64,000 bases of DNA from Mumia flava. Lineage in GTDB: Bacteria > Actinomycetota > Actinomycetes > Propionibacteriales > Nocardioidaceae. The stretch covers positions 2,965,215-3,029,214 of the forward strand of contig NZ_PGEZ01000001.1 of assembly GCF_002797495.1 (NCBI RefSeq), read 5' to 3'. The stretch's first letter is position 1. The number at the start of each line of letters is the position of its first letter. Positions 1-9,009 of this stretch are shown piece by piece. The position numbers and the translations under genes are program-made. The notes under the pieces are model-generated. The model did no database searches. It was not told where the DNA came from and worked only from the letters and a program-made list of their open reading frames with translations.

Positions 1-91
1 GCGAGTCCGCACGGGTGTCGGCGACCCCCGCCACCCCCGTGAACTCGTGTCGGACGCGACCGGTGTCGTGTCGCACGCCCGAGGAGGGTCC

Positions 92-1504
92 GTGACCGAA
101 TTCATCCACAAGCACCGCGACGCGCTGGCGTTCGGTCTGCTCGCGGTCGTCGCAGCCAGCCTGCTGGCGTCGTTCCTGCGGATCGTCGACGGCGGCTACA
201 ACGGCGGGGTCGGGATCGCCGAGATCCTCGTCACCGGACTCGCCGTGCTGACCGCGCTGCGGGTCGGCGAGCCCGGGCGGCACGCACGCACGGTCGTGAT
301 CGTCGCGCTGGCCCTGCTGTCGGTGAGCGCGCTGCTCGGCTTCGTCGGCCTCGTCGTGGGCCTCGCCTCCGGCGTCTACGCCCCGTTCACCTTCGTGCTG
401 GGCGTGCTGGCGCGTCTCGGGCTGACGGCGATCGCCCTGCTGATCGGGGTCGCCGCGCTGCGCGAGGCCCCGGCCCCGGCCGGACGGCAGAACGCGTGGT
501 CGTCGACCGAGGCGCAGCCGGCGGCGTGGCAGCCGGCGCCGCAGGCCGAGGGGCAGCCCGCCGCGGACTGGTCGAACGCCTACGGGAACCAGGCAGCCTG
601 GGCCCCCGCGGCCGGGCAGGCCTGGGCGCAGCCCGCGGCGGCGGCCCAGGAGACTCCGAGCGAGGAGACCGCCCAGTGGTCCGCCCAGCCTGCAGCCGAG
701 GCCGTGGAGCAGCCGCGCGCGGCCGGTGCGGACGTGACCTTCGACCCGCCGGCCCGGCCCGCTGACGCGCCCGAGCAGCCGCAGTACGCCCAACCGACCT
801 CGTACGAGTCGTCGTACGGGCAGCAGCCGTCGTACGGACAGCCGTCGGGGTACGACCAGCAGTCGGGCTACGACCCGTCGGCGTACGGGCAGCAGCCGGC
901 CTACGGTCAGCAGACCTACGACCCGGCCGCCTACGGCCAGCCGTCGACGTACGACCCGGCCGCCTACGGCCAGCAGTCGACGTACGACCCGTCCGCGTAC
1001 GGGCAGCAGTCCGCCTACGGCCAGCAGCCGGCGTACGACCCCGCGGCGTACGGGCAGCAGTCCGGCTACGGCGAGCAGTCGACGTACGACCCGTCCGCGT
1101 ACGGGCAGCAGTCGGCGTACGACCCCGCGGCGTACGGGCAGCAGAGCTCGGATCCGGCGTCGGGCGGCTGGTCCTCCTCGACGACGAGCGCAGCCGACGA
1201 CGGCTCGGGCGCGGAGTCGAGCGGGTGGGCCCGCTCGGCCGCCGACGACCACCAGCCGACCGCGTACGGGCAGTGGACCTACGACCGCCAGGCCGTGTCG
1301 TGGTCGAGCGACGACGCGCGCGGGTCGGACTACGGCCGGTCGACCGAGTACGGTCGCAGCGCCGACGCGACGACGCCCGCGTCCGACCCGTGGAACCCGC
1401 GCGAGCAGTCGGCCGAGGAATCGGCCTCGGGCTCCGACGACGGGCGTCCGGGCACGCGCGGCAGCGACCAGGATCCGCCGTCCTGGTGGTCTCCGGACCG
1501 CTGA
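92..1504 (+). CDS. Membrane protein with four TM helices and a YGQQ-repeat disordered tail
   Basis: 470 residues if started at the GTG at 92, chosen because GAGGAGGG lies just upstream; an in-frame GTG at 47 lacks such a site. Residues about 10-130 form four hydrophobic segments. The rest is low complexity: Ala/Pro/Gln/Trp-rich to about residue 230, then about 120 residues of near-tandem YGQQ, AYDP and TYDP units, then Ser/Asp-rich sequence. The plan (four-helix membrane domain plus long disordered tail) recalls the mycobacterial 34-kDa antigen family (Rv0954, DUF5336), but that link is by architecture only. The Tyr/Gly/Gln/Ser repeats resemble prion-like domains that drive condensation. The function is unknown. 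A strong hairpin follows the stop. Confidence 0.75.
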   Translation: MTEFIHKHRDALAFGLLAVVAASLLASFLRIVDGGYNGGVGIAEILVTGLAVLTALRVGEPGRHARTVVIVALALLSVSALLGFVGLVVGLASGVYAPFTFVLGVLARLGLTAIALLIGVAALREAPAPAGRQNAWSSTEAQPAAWQPAPQAEGQPAADWSNAYGNQAAWAPAAGQAWAQPAAAAQETPSEETAQWSAQPAAEAVEQPRAAGADVTFDPPARPADAPEQPQYAQPTSYESSYGQQPSYGQPSGYDQQSGYDPSAYGQQPAYGQQTYDPAAYGQPSTYDPAAYGQQSTYDPSAYGQQSAYGQQPAYDPAAYGQQSGYGEQSTYDPSAYGQQSAYDPAAYGQQSSDPASGGWSSSTTSAADDGSGAESSGWARSAADDHQPTAYGQWTYDRQAVSWSSDDARGSDYGRSTEYGRSADATTPASDPWNPREQSAEESASGSDDGRPGTRGSDQDPPSWWSPDR

Positions 1505-1526
1505 TCGGAGCCCGTCCGCACCCGCG

Positions 1527-1560
1527 AGGCGGTCCGCACCACAGGAGGTGCGGACCGCCT
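1527..1560 (+). terminator. 14-bp perfect hairpin terminator
   Basis: Arms 1527-1540 and 1547-1560 are perfectly complementary with a 6-nt loop. The hairpin lies 23 nt after the stop of the membrane protein gene. The following TCTAACACCTTT is only a weak U-tract, which is usual for high-GC actinobacterial terminators. Confidence 0.7.
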
Positions 1561-1576
1561 TCTAACACCTTTCGAC

Positions 1577-1606
1577 TTGACGAGCGGGTATTGACAGGCT
1601 TGTAAT
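1577..1606 (+). promoter_or_regulatory. Candidate promoter of the whiB gene
   Basis: TTGACG (1577-1582) and TGTAAT (1601-1606) are separated by 18 bp. A second TTGACA starts at 1591 without a good partner -10. The start codon is about 150 nt downstream, so the whiB mRNA would have a long leader. The area is unusually AT-rich for this window. Confidence 0.5.
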
Positions 1607-1757
1607 TTCATACGTGTCGTCCTTTCGGGCGGCCCGGCACTCTCGATCCGACGTCGCCAGACCCGGATCGAGGCCCACGAGGGGTGTGGGTCGGGTGCCG
1701 GCGTCAGCGGACGGCGCACCACACGGGGATTCACGAGGGGTCGAGGAGGCGAGACTG

Positions 1758-2009
1758 ATGGACACGGAGATGTTCCATGCAGACGCCGAGGAGATGGGTT
1801 GGCAGGATCGCGCCCTGTGCGCGCAGACCGATCCGGAGGCGTTCTTCCCGGAGAAGGGCGGCTCCACACGCGAGGCGAAGCGGGTCTGCCTGACCTGCGA
1901 GGTGCGCGACGAGTGCCTGGAGTACGCGCTCGCGCACGACGAGCGGTTCGGGATCTGGGGCGGCCTGTCCGAGCGTGAGAGGCGCAAGGTCAAGAAGCGC
2001 GCCGTGTAG
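1758..2009 (+). CDS. whiB2: WhiB-family iron-sulfur regulator (WhiB2/WhmD-like)
   Basis: 83 residues. WhiB proteins bind a [4Fe-4S] cluster and control transcription with the principal sigma factor; WhiB2/WhmD is needed for septation in mycobacteria. Four cysteines are visible (C in ALCAQTD, the pair in CLTCEV, and C in DECLEY), followed by the GIWGGL turn and a basic C-terminus (ERRKVKKR). Assignment to WhiB2 rests on the sequence and on synteny with DUF3499, manB and mtrAB. The ATG at 1758 follows GAGGAGGCGAG. Confidence 0.92.
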   Translation: MDTEMFHADAEEMGWQDRALCAQTDPEAFFPEKGGSTREAKRVCLTCEVRDECLEYALAHDERFGIWGGLSERERRKVKKRAV

Positions 2010-2082
2010 CTCCGACGGCCCGCGAGGCCGAGCCCGACCGGGCCGCGAGGTCCCGACGGTCGGTCGCTGGGGTGCGGCTGGC

Positions 2083-2088
2083 TAGACT
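2083..2088 (+). promoter_or_regulatory. -10 element TAGACT for a near-leaderless glycosyltransferase gene
   Basis: TAGACT ends 9 nt before the ATG at 2098 and no Shine-Dalgarno sequence is present, so transcription would start at or within a few bases of the start codon. Confidence 0.45.
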
Positions 2089-2097
2089 CCGACTCCT

Positions 2098-4938
2098 ATG
2101 ATCGAAGGCGTCGACGAGGGGCTGGTGCCCTCCCGGAGCTGGATCGCCGACCCGCCGACCGTGACCGCGGTGATCGTCTGCCGCAACGGTTCGCGCTGGC
2201 TGCCGACCGTGCTCGACTCGCTCGCACGGCTGAGCCATCTGCCCAGCGCGGTGGTCGCCGTCGATGTCGCGTCGACCGACAACACCCGCGAGATCCTCGC
2301 GCGCTACCTCCACCCCGCCTCGATCCGGACCGCCCCGGCCGATGTGGGCTTCGGCGACGCCGTCCGGATCGCGCTCGACGGCGCCCCGGCGAGCGAGTGG
2401 GTCTGGCTGCTCCACGACGACGCCGCGCCCGGGGAGGACGCGCTCGCGCACCTCCTCGACCAGGTCACCCAGTCCGACGACATCGGCGCCGCGGGACCGA
2501 AGCTGCGTGAGTGGCCGTCGCTGAAGCGCCTCCTCGAGGTCGGCGTCACGATCACCGGCACCGGGTCGCGGGAGACCGGGCTGGAGCGCGGCGAGCCCGA
2601 CCAGGGTCAGCACGACCGCCCCCACGACGTGCTCGCCGTCAACACCGCCGGGATGCTCGTCCGCCGACGGGTGCTCGACGACCTCGACGGGTTCGACCCG
2701 AACCTCCCGCTGTTCTTCGACGACGTCGACTTCGGCTGGCGGGCGGCACGCCGGGGGTACCGCGTCCGCGCCGTCCCGGCGTCGGTGTTCTTCCACGTCG
2801 AGGCCGCGAGCACGGGGCTGCGGCCCGGCAGCCGCGCGCCGCGGCCGCGCCGCGAGCAGCGTCGCGCGGCGACGTACACCCTGCTCGCGAACGCCGGCCG
2901 CGCCGGCTTCGCCTGGCAGTCGGTCCGGCTGCTGCTGGGGACGGTGCTCCGCTCGCTCGCACTCCTGGTCGCCAAGGCGCCGCGCGAGGCCGCCGACGAG
3001 ATGCTCGGCGTGCTGGGGGTCTACCGCAGACCCTTCGCGATGATCGCCGCGCGTCGTCGCCGCGCGGCGGCGTCCCGGGTCGACCAGAGCGACGTCCGGG
3101 CGCGGCTCCTTCCCTCGCCCCTGCTTCCGTACCGGCACGGCCTGGACACGGTGGGCGACCTGGTCTCGACCCTCGTCGGGCCCACGCCGGAGTCCACCGG
3201 GCGGAGGGCGGCGGTCGAGGCCCGCCCGATCGGCGAGGTCGACGACGAGCTGCCGGTCAGCGGCTCCCTGCTGTCGCGCCACCCGTGGCTCGGCGCGACC
3301 GTCGTCCTGGCTCTGGCCGCCCTGGTCTCGGCGCGGTCCCTGATCGGGTCCGGCTTCCTGTCCGGCGGCGCCCTGCTGCCCGCGCCGGACACGGCGAGCG
3401 CGTGGTGGACCTTCTTCTTCGCCTCCTCCCACGACGTCTCCATCGGCAGCGACGTCGCCGCGCCCGGCTACGTCGTGCCGCTCGCCGCCGTGGGCACGGT
3501 GCTCGGCGGCAACGCCGACCTCGCGGTCTCGCTCGTGCTGCTCGCGGGCGTGCTGATCGCCGCACTCACCGCCCACCGGCTGTCGCGCCGCCTGTTCGCC
3601 TCGCCGTGGGTCCAGCTCTGGTGGGGTGCGACGTACGGCCTGCTGGTCGCCGCCTCCGGAGCCCTGGCGCAGGGCCGCATCGGCACCGTGGTCGCCCTCG
3701 CGGCCGCGCCGGCGATGGTGAACTCCGCGGCCGCGCTGATGACCCGTCCACGCGTCGCCGACGGGGTCAGGCTCGGCCTGTGGCTCACGCTGGCGACCGC
3801 CTTCGCACCGGTCACCTACCTCCTGGCGGGCATCCCGCTGCTGGTCGCAGCGGCCGTCCGGCTCCGCCGGCAGGGCTGGCCGAGCGTGCTCACGGCGCTG
3901 GTCCTGCCCTGGCTCGTGCTCGGCTCCTGGATGTGGTCGCGCGCCGTCGACCCCGGCGCCTGGTGGTGGGAGGCCGGGAGGGCCGACGCCGGCGTCGGCA
4001 GCCTCGACGTGGCCGCATGGCAGCTCGGCCTGGGGCACGCCGCAGGCCCGGGCACGGCGCCCGCTCTGCTCGGGATCGGCGTCGCGCTGGCCGGCACCGC
4101 CGCCCTGATGCGTCCGGCGACGCGACCGCGCGTGCTGGTCGCCTGGGCCGTGGGGCTGTGGGCGCTGGCGTGGGCCGTCGTCGCCGCCGGCACGACCTTC
4201 ACCGACGGCATCTCGACCGGCCCGGTGTGGGTCGGGGTGCCGGCGACCCTGTGGCTCGCGGCACTCGCTGCCGCCGCAGGCCTGGCGGCCGACGGGCTCG
4301 CCGAGCGGATGCGGGCCGGCGGCGACCTCGCCGTCGCCCTTCGCCCCGTGGTCGCGCTGCTGGTCGCGCTGGCGGTCGCCACCCCGGTCGTCGCCCTCGG
4401 CTGGTGGGTCGTGCGCGGCTCCGACGACCCGCTCGACCGCGGCTCGGCCGAGCAGGTCCCGGCCTACCTCGCAGCCCGCGCGGAGCAGGGCTCGTCGACG
4501 CTCGTGATCGAGGGCACCGCCGAGGGCGGTGTCTCCGCGCAGGTCGTCAGCGGCGACGGCATGCGCCTCGGTGACGAAGCGGTGCTCGCCGGCCCCGAGG
4601 CGTACGCCCCGCTCGACGACGACGTCCGGGCTCTCCTGTCCACCCCGACGACGCGGGTGCTGAGCGGACTCGCCGACTACGGCATCGGTGCGGTGTACCT
4701 GCCGTCCCCCGCCGACGACACGCTGGTCGACACCCTCGACGCCGCGCCGGGCCTCGAGGCGTCCGGCGGGCCGGAGGGGGCTCGCGTGTGGGTGTTCGAC
4801 GCCGAGCCCGACGACCCGTACGACCCCCCGACCTCGCAGCGCCGAGGCTGGGTGGCGTCGGTGCAGGTCGCGATCCTGCTCATCGCGCTCGTCGTCGCCG
4901 CACCGGGCCGCAACCGCACGAGAGGAGGGCCGCGATGA
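2098..4938 (+). CDS. Family 2 glycosyltransferase fused to a large multi-TM domain
   Basis: 946 residues. Residues about 20-290 form a GT2 (GT-A fold) domain: VIVCRNGSRWL, the nucleotide-binding DVASTDNT, the metal-binding HDDAAPG near residue 107 and FFDDVDFGWR near 206. From about residue 400 to 815 there are roughly ten or more hydrophobic helices, then an extracytoplasmic domain and a final TM near the C-terminus. Membrane-bound GT2 proteins of this layout transfer sugars onto lipid carriers or cell-wall polymers in actinobacteria; the substrate cannot be read from sequence. The next gene starts within the stop codon (ATGA), so the two are coupled and probably act together at the envelope. 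Confidence 0.85.
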   Translation: MIEGVDEGLVPSRSWIADPPTVTAVIVCRNGSRWLPTVLDSLARLSHLPSAVVAVDVASTDNTREILARYLHPASIRTAPADVGFGDAVRIALDGAPASEWVWLLHDDAAPGEDALAHLLDQVTQSDDIGAAGPKLREWPSLKRLLEVGVTITGTGSRETGLERGEPDQGQHDRPHDVLAVNTAGMLVRRRVLDDLDGFDPNLPLFFDDVDFGWRAARRGYRVRAVPASVFFHVEAASTGLRPGSRAPRPRREQRRAATYTLLANAGRAGFAWQSVRLLLGTVLRSLALLVAKAPREAADEMLGVLGVYRRPFAMIAARRRRAAASRVDQSDVRARLLPSPLLPYRHGLDTVGDLVSTLVGPTPESTGRRAAVEARPIGEVDDELPVSGSLLSRHPWLGATVVLALAALVSARSLIGSGFLSGGALLPAPDTASAWWTFFFASSHDVSIGSDVAAPGYVVPLAAVGTVLGGNADLAVSLVLLAGVLIAALTAHRLSRRLFASPWVQLWWGATYGLLVAASGALAQGRIGTVVALAAAPAMVNSAAALMTRPRVADGVRLGLWLTLATAFAPVTYLLAGIPLLVAAAVRLRRQGWPSVLTALVLPWLVLGSWMWSRAVDPGAWWWEAGRADAGVGSLDVAAWQLGLGHAAGPGTAPALLGIGVALAGTAALMRPATRPRVLVAWAVGLWALAWAVVAAGTTFTDGISTGPVWVGVPATLWLAALAAAAGLAADGLAERMRAGGDLAVALRPVVALLVALAVATPVVALGWWVVRGSDDPLDRGSAEQVPAYLAARAEQGSSTLVIEGTAEGGVSAQVVSGDGMRLGDEAVLAGPEAYAPLDDDVRALLSTPTTRVLSGLADYGIGAVYLPSPADDTLVDTLDAAPGLEASGGPEGARVWVFDAEPDDPYDPPTSQRRGWVASVQVAILLIALVVAAPGRNRTRGGPR

Positions 4939-6458
4939 GCAGGACCGGACCGGACGCGCCACGCCCCTCGCGCTCCAGCCGTGGCGGTGGTCGCCGGATC
5001 AAGGAGCAGGTCGTGGCCACCACCTCGGCCGCCTCGGCGCTCGCCGCCCGCTCGGGTCGGCTCGCGATCGCCGCGATCGCGGTGGCCGTCGGGCTCGTGG
5101 GGGTGGCCGCACTGCACGACCCGGCGCAGCCGGACGACGTCGAGGCGCCGACCCCCCAGACCGTGACCCGCCTCGCGTACGCCTGCCCGGCCTTCGCCGA
5201 GCGCGGTGGCGCCGACCCGTCGGCCGTGATGGTGGGCCGTCTCCCCGGTTCCGGGGCCGACGGCGAGCGCAGCGCCGTGCGGCTGCCCGGCGACGGGCGG
5301 GCGCCGGCCCTGACCGGGGCCGTCGCAGGTGGCTGGTCGATCGCCGCTCCGAAGGCGGACACCGAGGCCGTGCGGATCGTCGCCGACGGTGCCGTGGCGC
5401 CGGGCACGGCGGCGTACGCTGCCGTCGAGGCCTCGGACGACCTCGGAGGCGGCCTGGCCGTGACCGGCTGCGGTCGGGCCGGGACCGAGCACTGGTTCGC
5501 TGCCGCGGGGACCACCGCCGAGCACCGCACCGCGCTGCAGCTGACGACCACCACCGCGCAGCAGGCGGTCGTGGACGTCACGGTCTACGGCCCCTCGGGC
5601 CCGATCGAGGCCCCGGGCGGCGCGGGGATCGTGGTCGAGCCGGACGCACCGCGCACGGTGCGTCTCGACCGCCTCGCAGCCGGCGTGGACGAGCTCGCCG
5701 TGCGCGTCGACGTACGGCGCGGAGCGGTCTCCGTGGCCGCGGCGGACGTGCGGGCCGACGGCCTGCTGCCCGCCGGGAGCGAGTGGCTCCCCGAGGCCGC
5801 GGCGCCGGCGCGCGACCAGGTGCTGACCGGCGCGGTGAAGGCCGACGGCGAGCGGACGCTGGTGATCGCGAACCCGACCGACCGGCGAGCGGTCGTCGAG
5901 CCGAGCGTGCAGACCGCCGACGCGACCTTCACCCCGACCGGTCTGGAGTCGATCGAGGTCGGGCCGGAGTCCATCGCCACCGTGAAGCTTCCGGGCGACG
6001 TGGGCGAGGACGCCTTCACCCTGCGGCTGTCCTCCGACGTCGCCGTCACCGCTGCGCTGCGGACCGTCGTCGACGACGACGCGACCTACACGGCGGCGGG
6101 GGAGCCGTGGAAGGGGCAGGCGATCGTGCCGATGGACCTCGGTGACGCGCCGGCGCCGACGCGGCTGCTGCTCGGGACCGACGCCGAGGATCCGACGACC
6201 GTGCGGCTCGAGGCCTACGACGACACGGGCGAGCAGGTCGGGAGCACCCAGGTCGAGCTGCAGCCGGGTCGCACCGGCGATGTCGCCCTGAACGAGAAGA
6301 CCCTCGGGACCGACCCGTCCGACGCGTCCTACCTCACCCTCACCGCGAAGGACCCCGTCCGCGGCACCGTCGCCTTCACCGACGGCGGGCTGGCGTCGTA
6401 CCCGATGGTCGCGGCCCCGGTCGCCGAGCCGGCACCGGCGGTCCGACCCGCCCCCTGA
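4935..6458 (+). CDS. DUF5719 family secreted or membrane-anchored protein
   Basis: 507 residues. A basic, Ser/Arg-rich N-terminus is followed by one TM helix at about residues 42-61 and a large extracytoplasmic region of beta-rich repeats (GRTLVIANPTD-type segments), which is characteristic of DUF5719. The gene overlaps the GT2 stop by ATGA. The pairing GT2-DUF5719 between whiB2 and manB is conserved in actinobacteria. No catalytic motif is visible. A role in envelope polysaccharide assembly is inferred from context only. Confidence 0.75.
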   Translation: MSRTGPDAPRPSRSSRGGGRRIKEQVVATTSAASALAARSGRLAIAAIAVAVGLVGVAALHDPAQPDDVEAPTPQTVTRLAYACPAFAERGGADPSAVMVGRLPGSGADGERSAVRLPGDGRAPALTGAVAGGWSIAAPKADTEAVRIVADGAVAPGTAAYAAVEASDDLGGGLAVTGCGRAGTEHWFAAAGTTAEHRTALQLTTTTAQQAVVDVTVYGPSGPIEAPGGAGIVVEPDAPRTVRLDRLAAGVDELAVRVDVRRGAVSVAAADVRADGLLPAGSEWLPEAAAPARDQVLTGAVKADGERTLVIANPTDRRAVVEPSVQTADATFTPTGLESIEVGPESIATVKLPGDVGEDAFTLRLSSDVAVTAALRTVVDDDATYTAAGEPWKGQAIVPMDLGDAPAPTRLLLGTDAEDPTTVRLEAYDDTGEQVGSTQVELQPGRTGDVALNEKTLGTDPSDASYLTLTAKDPVRGTVAFTDGGLASYPMVAAPVAEPAPAVRPAP

Positions 6459-6494
6459 CCCCCTCCCGACCGCGACGGGGTCGGTTCGGGGAGG
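6459..6494. terminator. Hairpin between convergent genes
   Basis: CCGACC (6466-6471) pairs with GGTCGG (6479-6484), extended by an imperfect C-rich/G-rich outer stem. It lies directly after the DUF5719 stop and before the 3' end of the minus-strand gene, so it could serve both. Confidence 0.5.
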
Positions 6495-6544
6495 AACGGG
6501 CCGTGACGTTCGTGGCCGGATCGGCCGAGTCGCGCACGCGCGCG

Positions 6545-7000
6545 TCAGGAACGCGGGTCGATCTCGTCCGCGTCGGTCTGCCACAGGGTCGCGAGCTGGT
6601 CGACCAGCACCGTCAGGACAAGCTCGTCGAGCTCGGCACGGTCGGGTGCCCGGTGCTGGAGCGGCCAGCGGAACAGCACGACCCGGGGTCGTCGCGGGTG
6701 CGGATCGACGATGCCGAGGGGGACCTCGTCCGGCCAGCGTCGGGGCAGCACGGGGACGTCCTCGACGGCGACGTCGAGTGCGTCCAGTGCGTCGGCGTAG
6801 CGGGGCCGTAGCCGGGCGACGGCCCCGATCACGGCGGTGTCGAACCGGGCCCGCCGGTCCCAGGCTCCGGGGACGCCGTCGGGGCTCAGCGGGCCGGGCA
6901 GCGCGACGGGCCCGCGGAACCCGCGGCCGCGCCGGTCGCGTCGCGGCCCTCGCCGCGGCTCGTCCAGCGGGTCGGTCGTCGTGCGACGTCGGTTCGACAC
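6545..7000 (-). CDS. Metallopeptidase-like (Zincin_1, Rv3259-type) protein
   Basis: 151 residues, GTG start. The basic N-terminus (about 45 residues) is followed by a compact domain containing FDTAVIGAVARLRPRYADALDALDVAVEDVP and VVLFRWPLQHRA. The opposite orientation between whiB2 and DUF3499 is the same as Rv3259 in M. tuberculosis, which supports the family call. The zinc motif HExxH expected of active Zincin_1 proteins is absent: the corresponding C-terminal stretch reads LVDQLATLW. Catalytic activity is therefore doubtful. Confidence 0.7.
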   Translation of the reverse strand: MSNRRRTTTDPLDEPRRGPRRDRRGRGFRGPVALPGPLSPDGVPGAWDRRARFDTAVIGAVARLRPRYADALDALDVAVEDVPVLPRRWPDEVPLGIVDPHPRRPRVVLFRWPLQHRAPDRAELDELVLTVLVDQLATLWQTDADEIDPRS

Positions 7001-7081
7001 CCCCTCGTCCTACGCGATCGGCCCGTGCCGCGCAAGCGTCGGGAGCGGTGCGCCGCCGCGCCGCAGCGGGCGTGCGCACGC

Positions 7082-7087
7082 TAGTCT
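7082..7087 (+). promoter_or_regulatory. -10 element TAGTCT for a leaderless DUF3499 gene
   Basis: TAGTCT ends 7 nt before the GTG at 7095, with no Shine-Dalgarno in the gap. This spacing puts +1 on the start codon. Confidence 0.5.
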
Positions 7088-7094
7088 CGCGGGT

Positions 7095-7442
7095 GTGAGC
7101 CCCCAGCGTCGTTGCACCCGGCCGGCCTGCCTGCGTCCGGCCGTCGCGACCCTGACGTACGTCTACGCCGACCGCACCGCGGTGCTGGGTCCGCTCGCCG
7201 TCCACGCCGAGCCGCACAGCTACGACCTGTGCGAGCACCACAGCGAGCGCCTGTCCGCGCCGCGCGGCTGGGAGGTGCTGCGCCTCGCACTCGACCCCGT
7301 CGCCGCGTCGACGCCGTCCCACGACGACCTCGAGGCGCTGGCCGACGTGGTTCGCGAGGCCGCGCGCACCGCACCCCCAACGATCTCGGGTGCGGACGGT
7401 CCTCGCCGCGGGCACCTGCGGATCCTCGACCCCCAGGAGTGA
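7095..7442 (+). CDS. DUF3499 family protein (Rv3258c-like)
   Basis: 115 residues. The N-terminal RRCTRPACLRPAVATLTYVYADR and the CEHHSERL segment give a C...C...C...HH arrangement typical of a small zinc-binding domain. It is always next to manB in actinobacteria. Here it ends 2 nt before the manB start. No function is known. The start is taken as the leaderless GTG downstream of TAGTCT. Confidence 0.8.
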   Translation: MSPQRRCTRPACLRPAVATLTYVYADRTAVLGPLAVHAEPHSYDLCEHHSERLSAPRGWEVLRLALDPVAASTPSHDDLEALADVVREAARTAPPTISGADGPRRGHLRILDPQE

Positions 7443-7444
7443 AC

Positions 7445-8824
7445 GTGAGCGACTCGATCGGCGACCGGCTGGCCGTCCTGGTCAAGGCGTACGACGTCCG
7501 CGGAGCCGCACCCGAGGTGCTCTCCGGCGAGGTCGCCTACGCCCTGGGCGCCGCGTTCGCCGTCGAGAGCGGTGCTGCCTCCACGCCCGGCGGCGGTGTC
7601 GTGGTCGGGCGGGACATGCGTGTCTCGTCGCCCGCTCTGGCCGGGTCGATCTCCGACGGCATCCGGAGCACCGGGGCCGACGTCGTCGACATCGGCCTGG
7701 CCTCCACCGACATGCTCTACCTCGCCTCCGGGCTGTGGGACCTGCCGGGCGTCATGGTGACCGCGAGCCACAACCCGCCCGGGGACAACGGCCTGAAGCT
7801 GTGCCGCGCCGGTGCACGACCGGTCGGGCGCGACACGGGCCTCGCCGCGGTCGCCCGCCTCGCCTCCGGCGACCTCGAGCCGGCCCCCGAGCCCGGCCAC
7901 CTGGCCGAGCGGGACGCGCTCGCACCGTACGTCGCGCGGCTGCTCGAGCTCGTGCCGATGCCGCAGGGGGCTCGCCGGCTCAAGGTCGTCGTCGACACCG
8001 CGAACGGGATGGGCGGGCTGGTCGTCCCGCCGGTGCTGTCGCGGCTCGACGTCGACATGGTCGGCCTCTACCTGGACCTCGACGGCACCTTCCCCAACCA
8101 CCCCGCGAACCCGCTCGACGAAGCGAACCTCGTCGACCTCCGGCGGGCCGTCGTCGAGCAGGGGGCGGACCTCGGCCTCGCGTTCGACGGTGACGCCGAC
8201 CGCTGCTTCGTGATCGACGAGCGCGGCGAGCCGGTCTCGCCCTCGGCGATCACCGCGCTGATCGCGAGCCGCGCCCTGGTCGGGACGCCGGGGGCCACGA
8301 TCCTGCACAACGTGATCACGTCCCGGACGGTCCGCGAGGTGATCCTCGAGCAGGGCGGGACCCCGGTACGGACCCCCGTGGGCCACTCGCTGATCAAGGC
8401 GGAGATGGCCCGCACCGGCGCCGTGTTCGGGGGCGAGCACTCCGGCCACTACTACTTCCGCGACTTCTACCTCGCCGACTCCGGCATGCTCGCCGCGCTG
8501 CACGTGCTGGCGGCGCTGTCCGGCTCCGGCGGGACCCTCTCCGACCTGGCGGCGCAGTTCGACCGGTACCACGCCTCGGGGGAGATCAACCGCTCCGTCG
8601 CCGATGCCGCGGAGGTGACCGCCCGGGTGGCCGCGGCCTACGCTGAGCACGACACCGACCGGCTCGACGGGCTGACGGTGAACGCCGACGACTGGTGGTT
8701 CAACCTGCGCAGCTCGCAGACCGAGCCGCTGCTGCGGCTCAACGTCGAGGCCGTCGACGCCGAGCGGATGCGGCAGGTGCGCGACGACGTGCTCGCGCTC
8801 ATCGAGGACAAGGAGAACGCGTGA
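7445..8824 (+). CDS. manB: Phosphomannomutase/phosphoglucomutase
   Basis: 459 residues, the usual length for bacterial PMM/PGM. It interconverts hexose-6-phosphate and hexose-1-phosphate and supplies GDP-mannose for lipid and wall mannosylation. The phosphoserine loop is TASHNP with Ser108. The Mg site is DGDADR (Asp248/250/252). The sugar-specificity loop [10 protein letters not shown] and the phosphate-binding [15 protein letters not shown] are present near the end. The GTG at 7445 is preferred to the GTG at 7439 because CCAGGAG gives proper spacing. It sits in a tight cluster with the Trm112-like and SIS genes. Confidence 0.93.
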   Translation: MSDSIGDRLAVLVKAYDVRGAAPEVLSGEVAYALGAAFAVESGAASTPGGGVVVGRDMRVSSPALAGSISDGIRSTGADVVDIGLASTDMLYLASGLWDLPGVMVTASHNPPGDNGLKLCRAGARPVGRDTGLAAVARLASGDLEPAPEPGHLAERDALAPYVARLLELVPMPQGARRLKVVVDTANGMGGLVVPPVLSRLDVDMVGLYLDLDGTFPNHPANPLDEANLVDLRRAVVEQGADLGLAFDGDADRCFVIDERGEPVSPSAITALIASRALVGTPGATILHNVITSRTVREVILEQGGTPVRTPVGHSLIKAEMARTGAVFGGEHSGHYYFRDFYLADSGMLAALHVLAALSGSGGTLSDLAAQFDRYHASGEINRSVADAAEVTARVAAAYAEHDTDRLDGLTVNADDWWFNLRSSQTEPLLRLNVEAVDAERMRQVRDDVLALIEDKENA

Positions 8825-8994
8825 AGATCGATCCGACGCTGCTCGAGATCCTGGTCTGCCCGCAGTGCCGTGCGACGCCCGCCGTGGACGTCGACCGTGA
8901 GGAGCTGGTGTGCCACCTGTGCCGGCTCGCGTACCCGGTCCGTGACGACATCCCGGTGATGCTCGTCGACGAGGCCCGGCCGATCGGCGACTGA
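8821..8994 (+). CDS. Trm112-like small zinc-ribbon protein
   Basis: 57 residues. It has the compact Trm112/UPF0434 fold pattern: [11 protein letters not shown], then [20 protein letters not shown], with two CxxC pairs. In actinobacteria this gene sits between manB and the SIS gene. Trm112 proteins partner methyltransferases, but the partner here is unknown. It starts within the manB stop (GTGA overlap). Confidence 0.85.
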   Translation: MKIDPTLLEILVCPQCRATPAVDVDREELVCHLCRLAYPVRDDIPVMLVDEARPIGD

Positions 8995-9009
8995 GAGTCC
9001 GGAGCCGAC

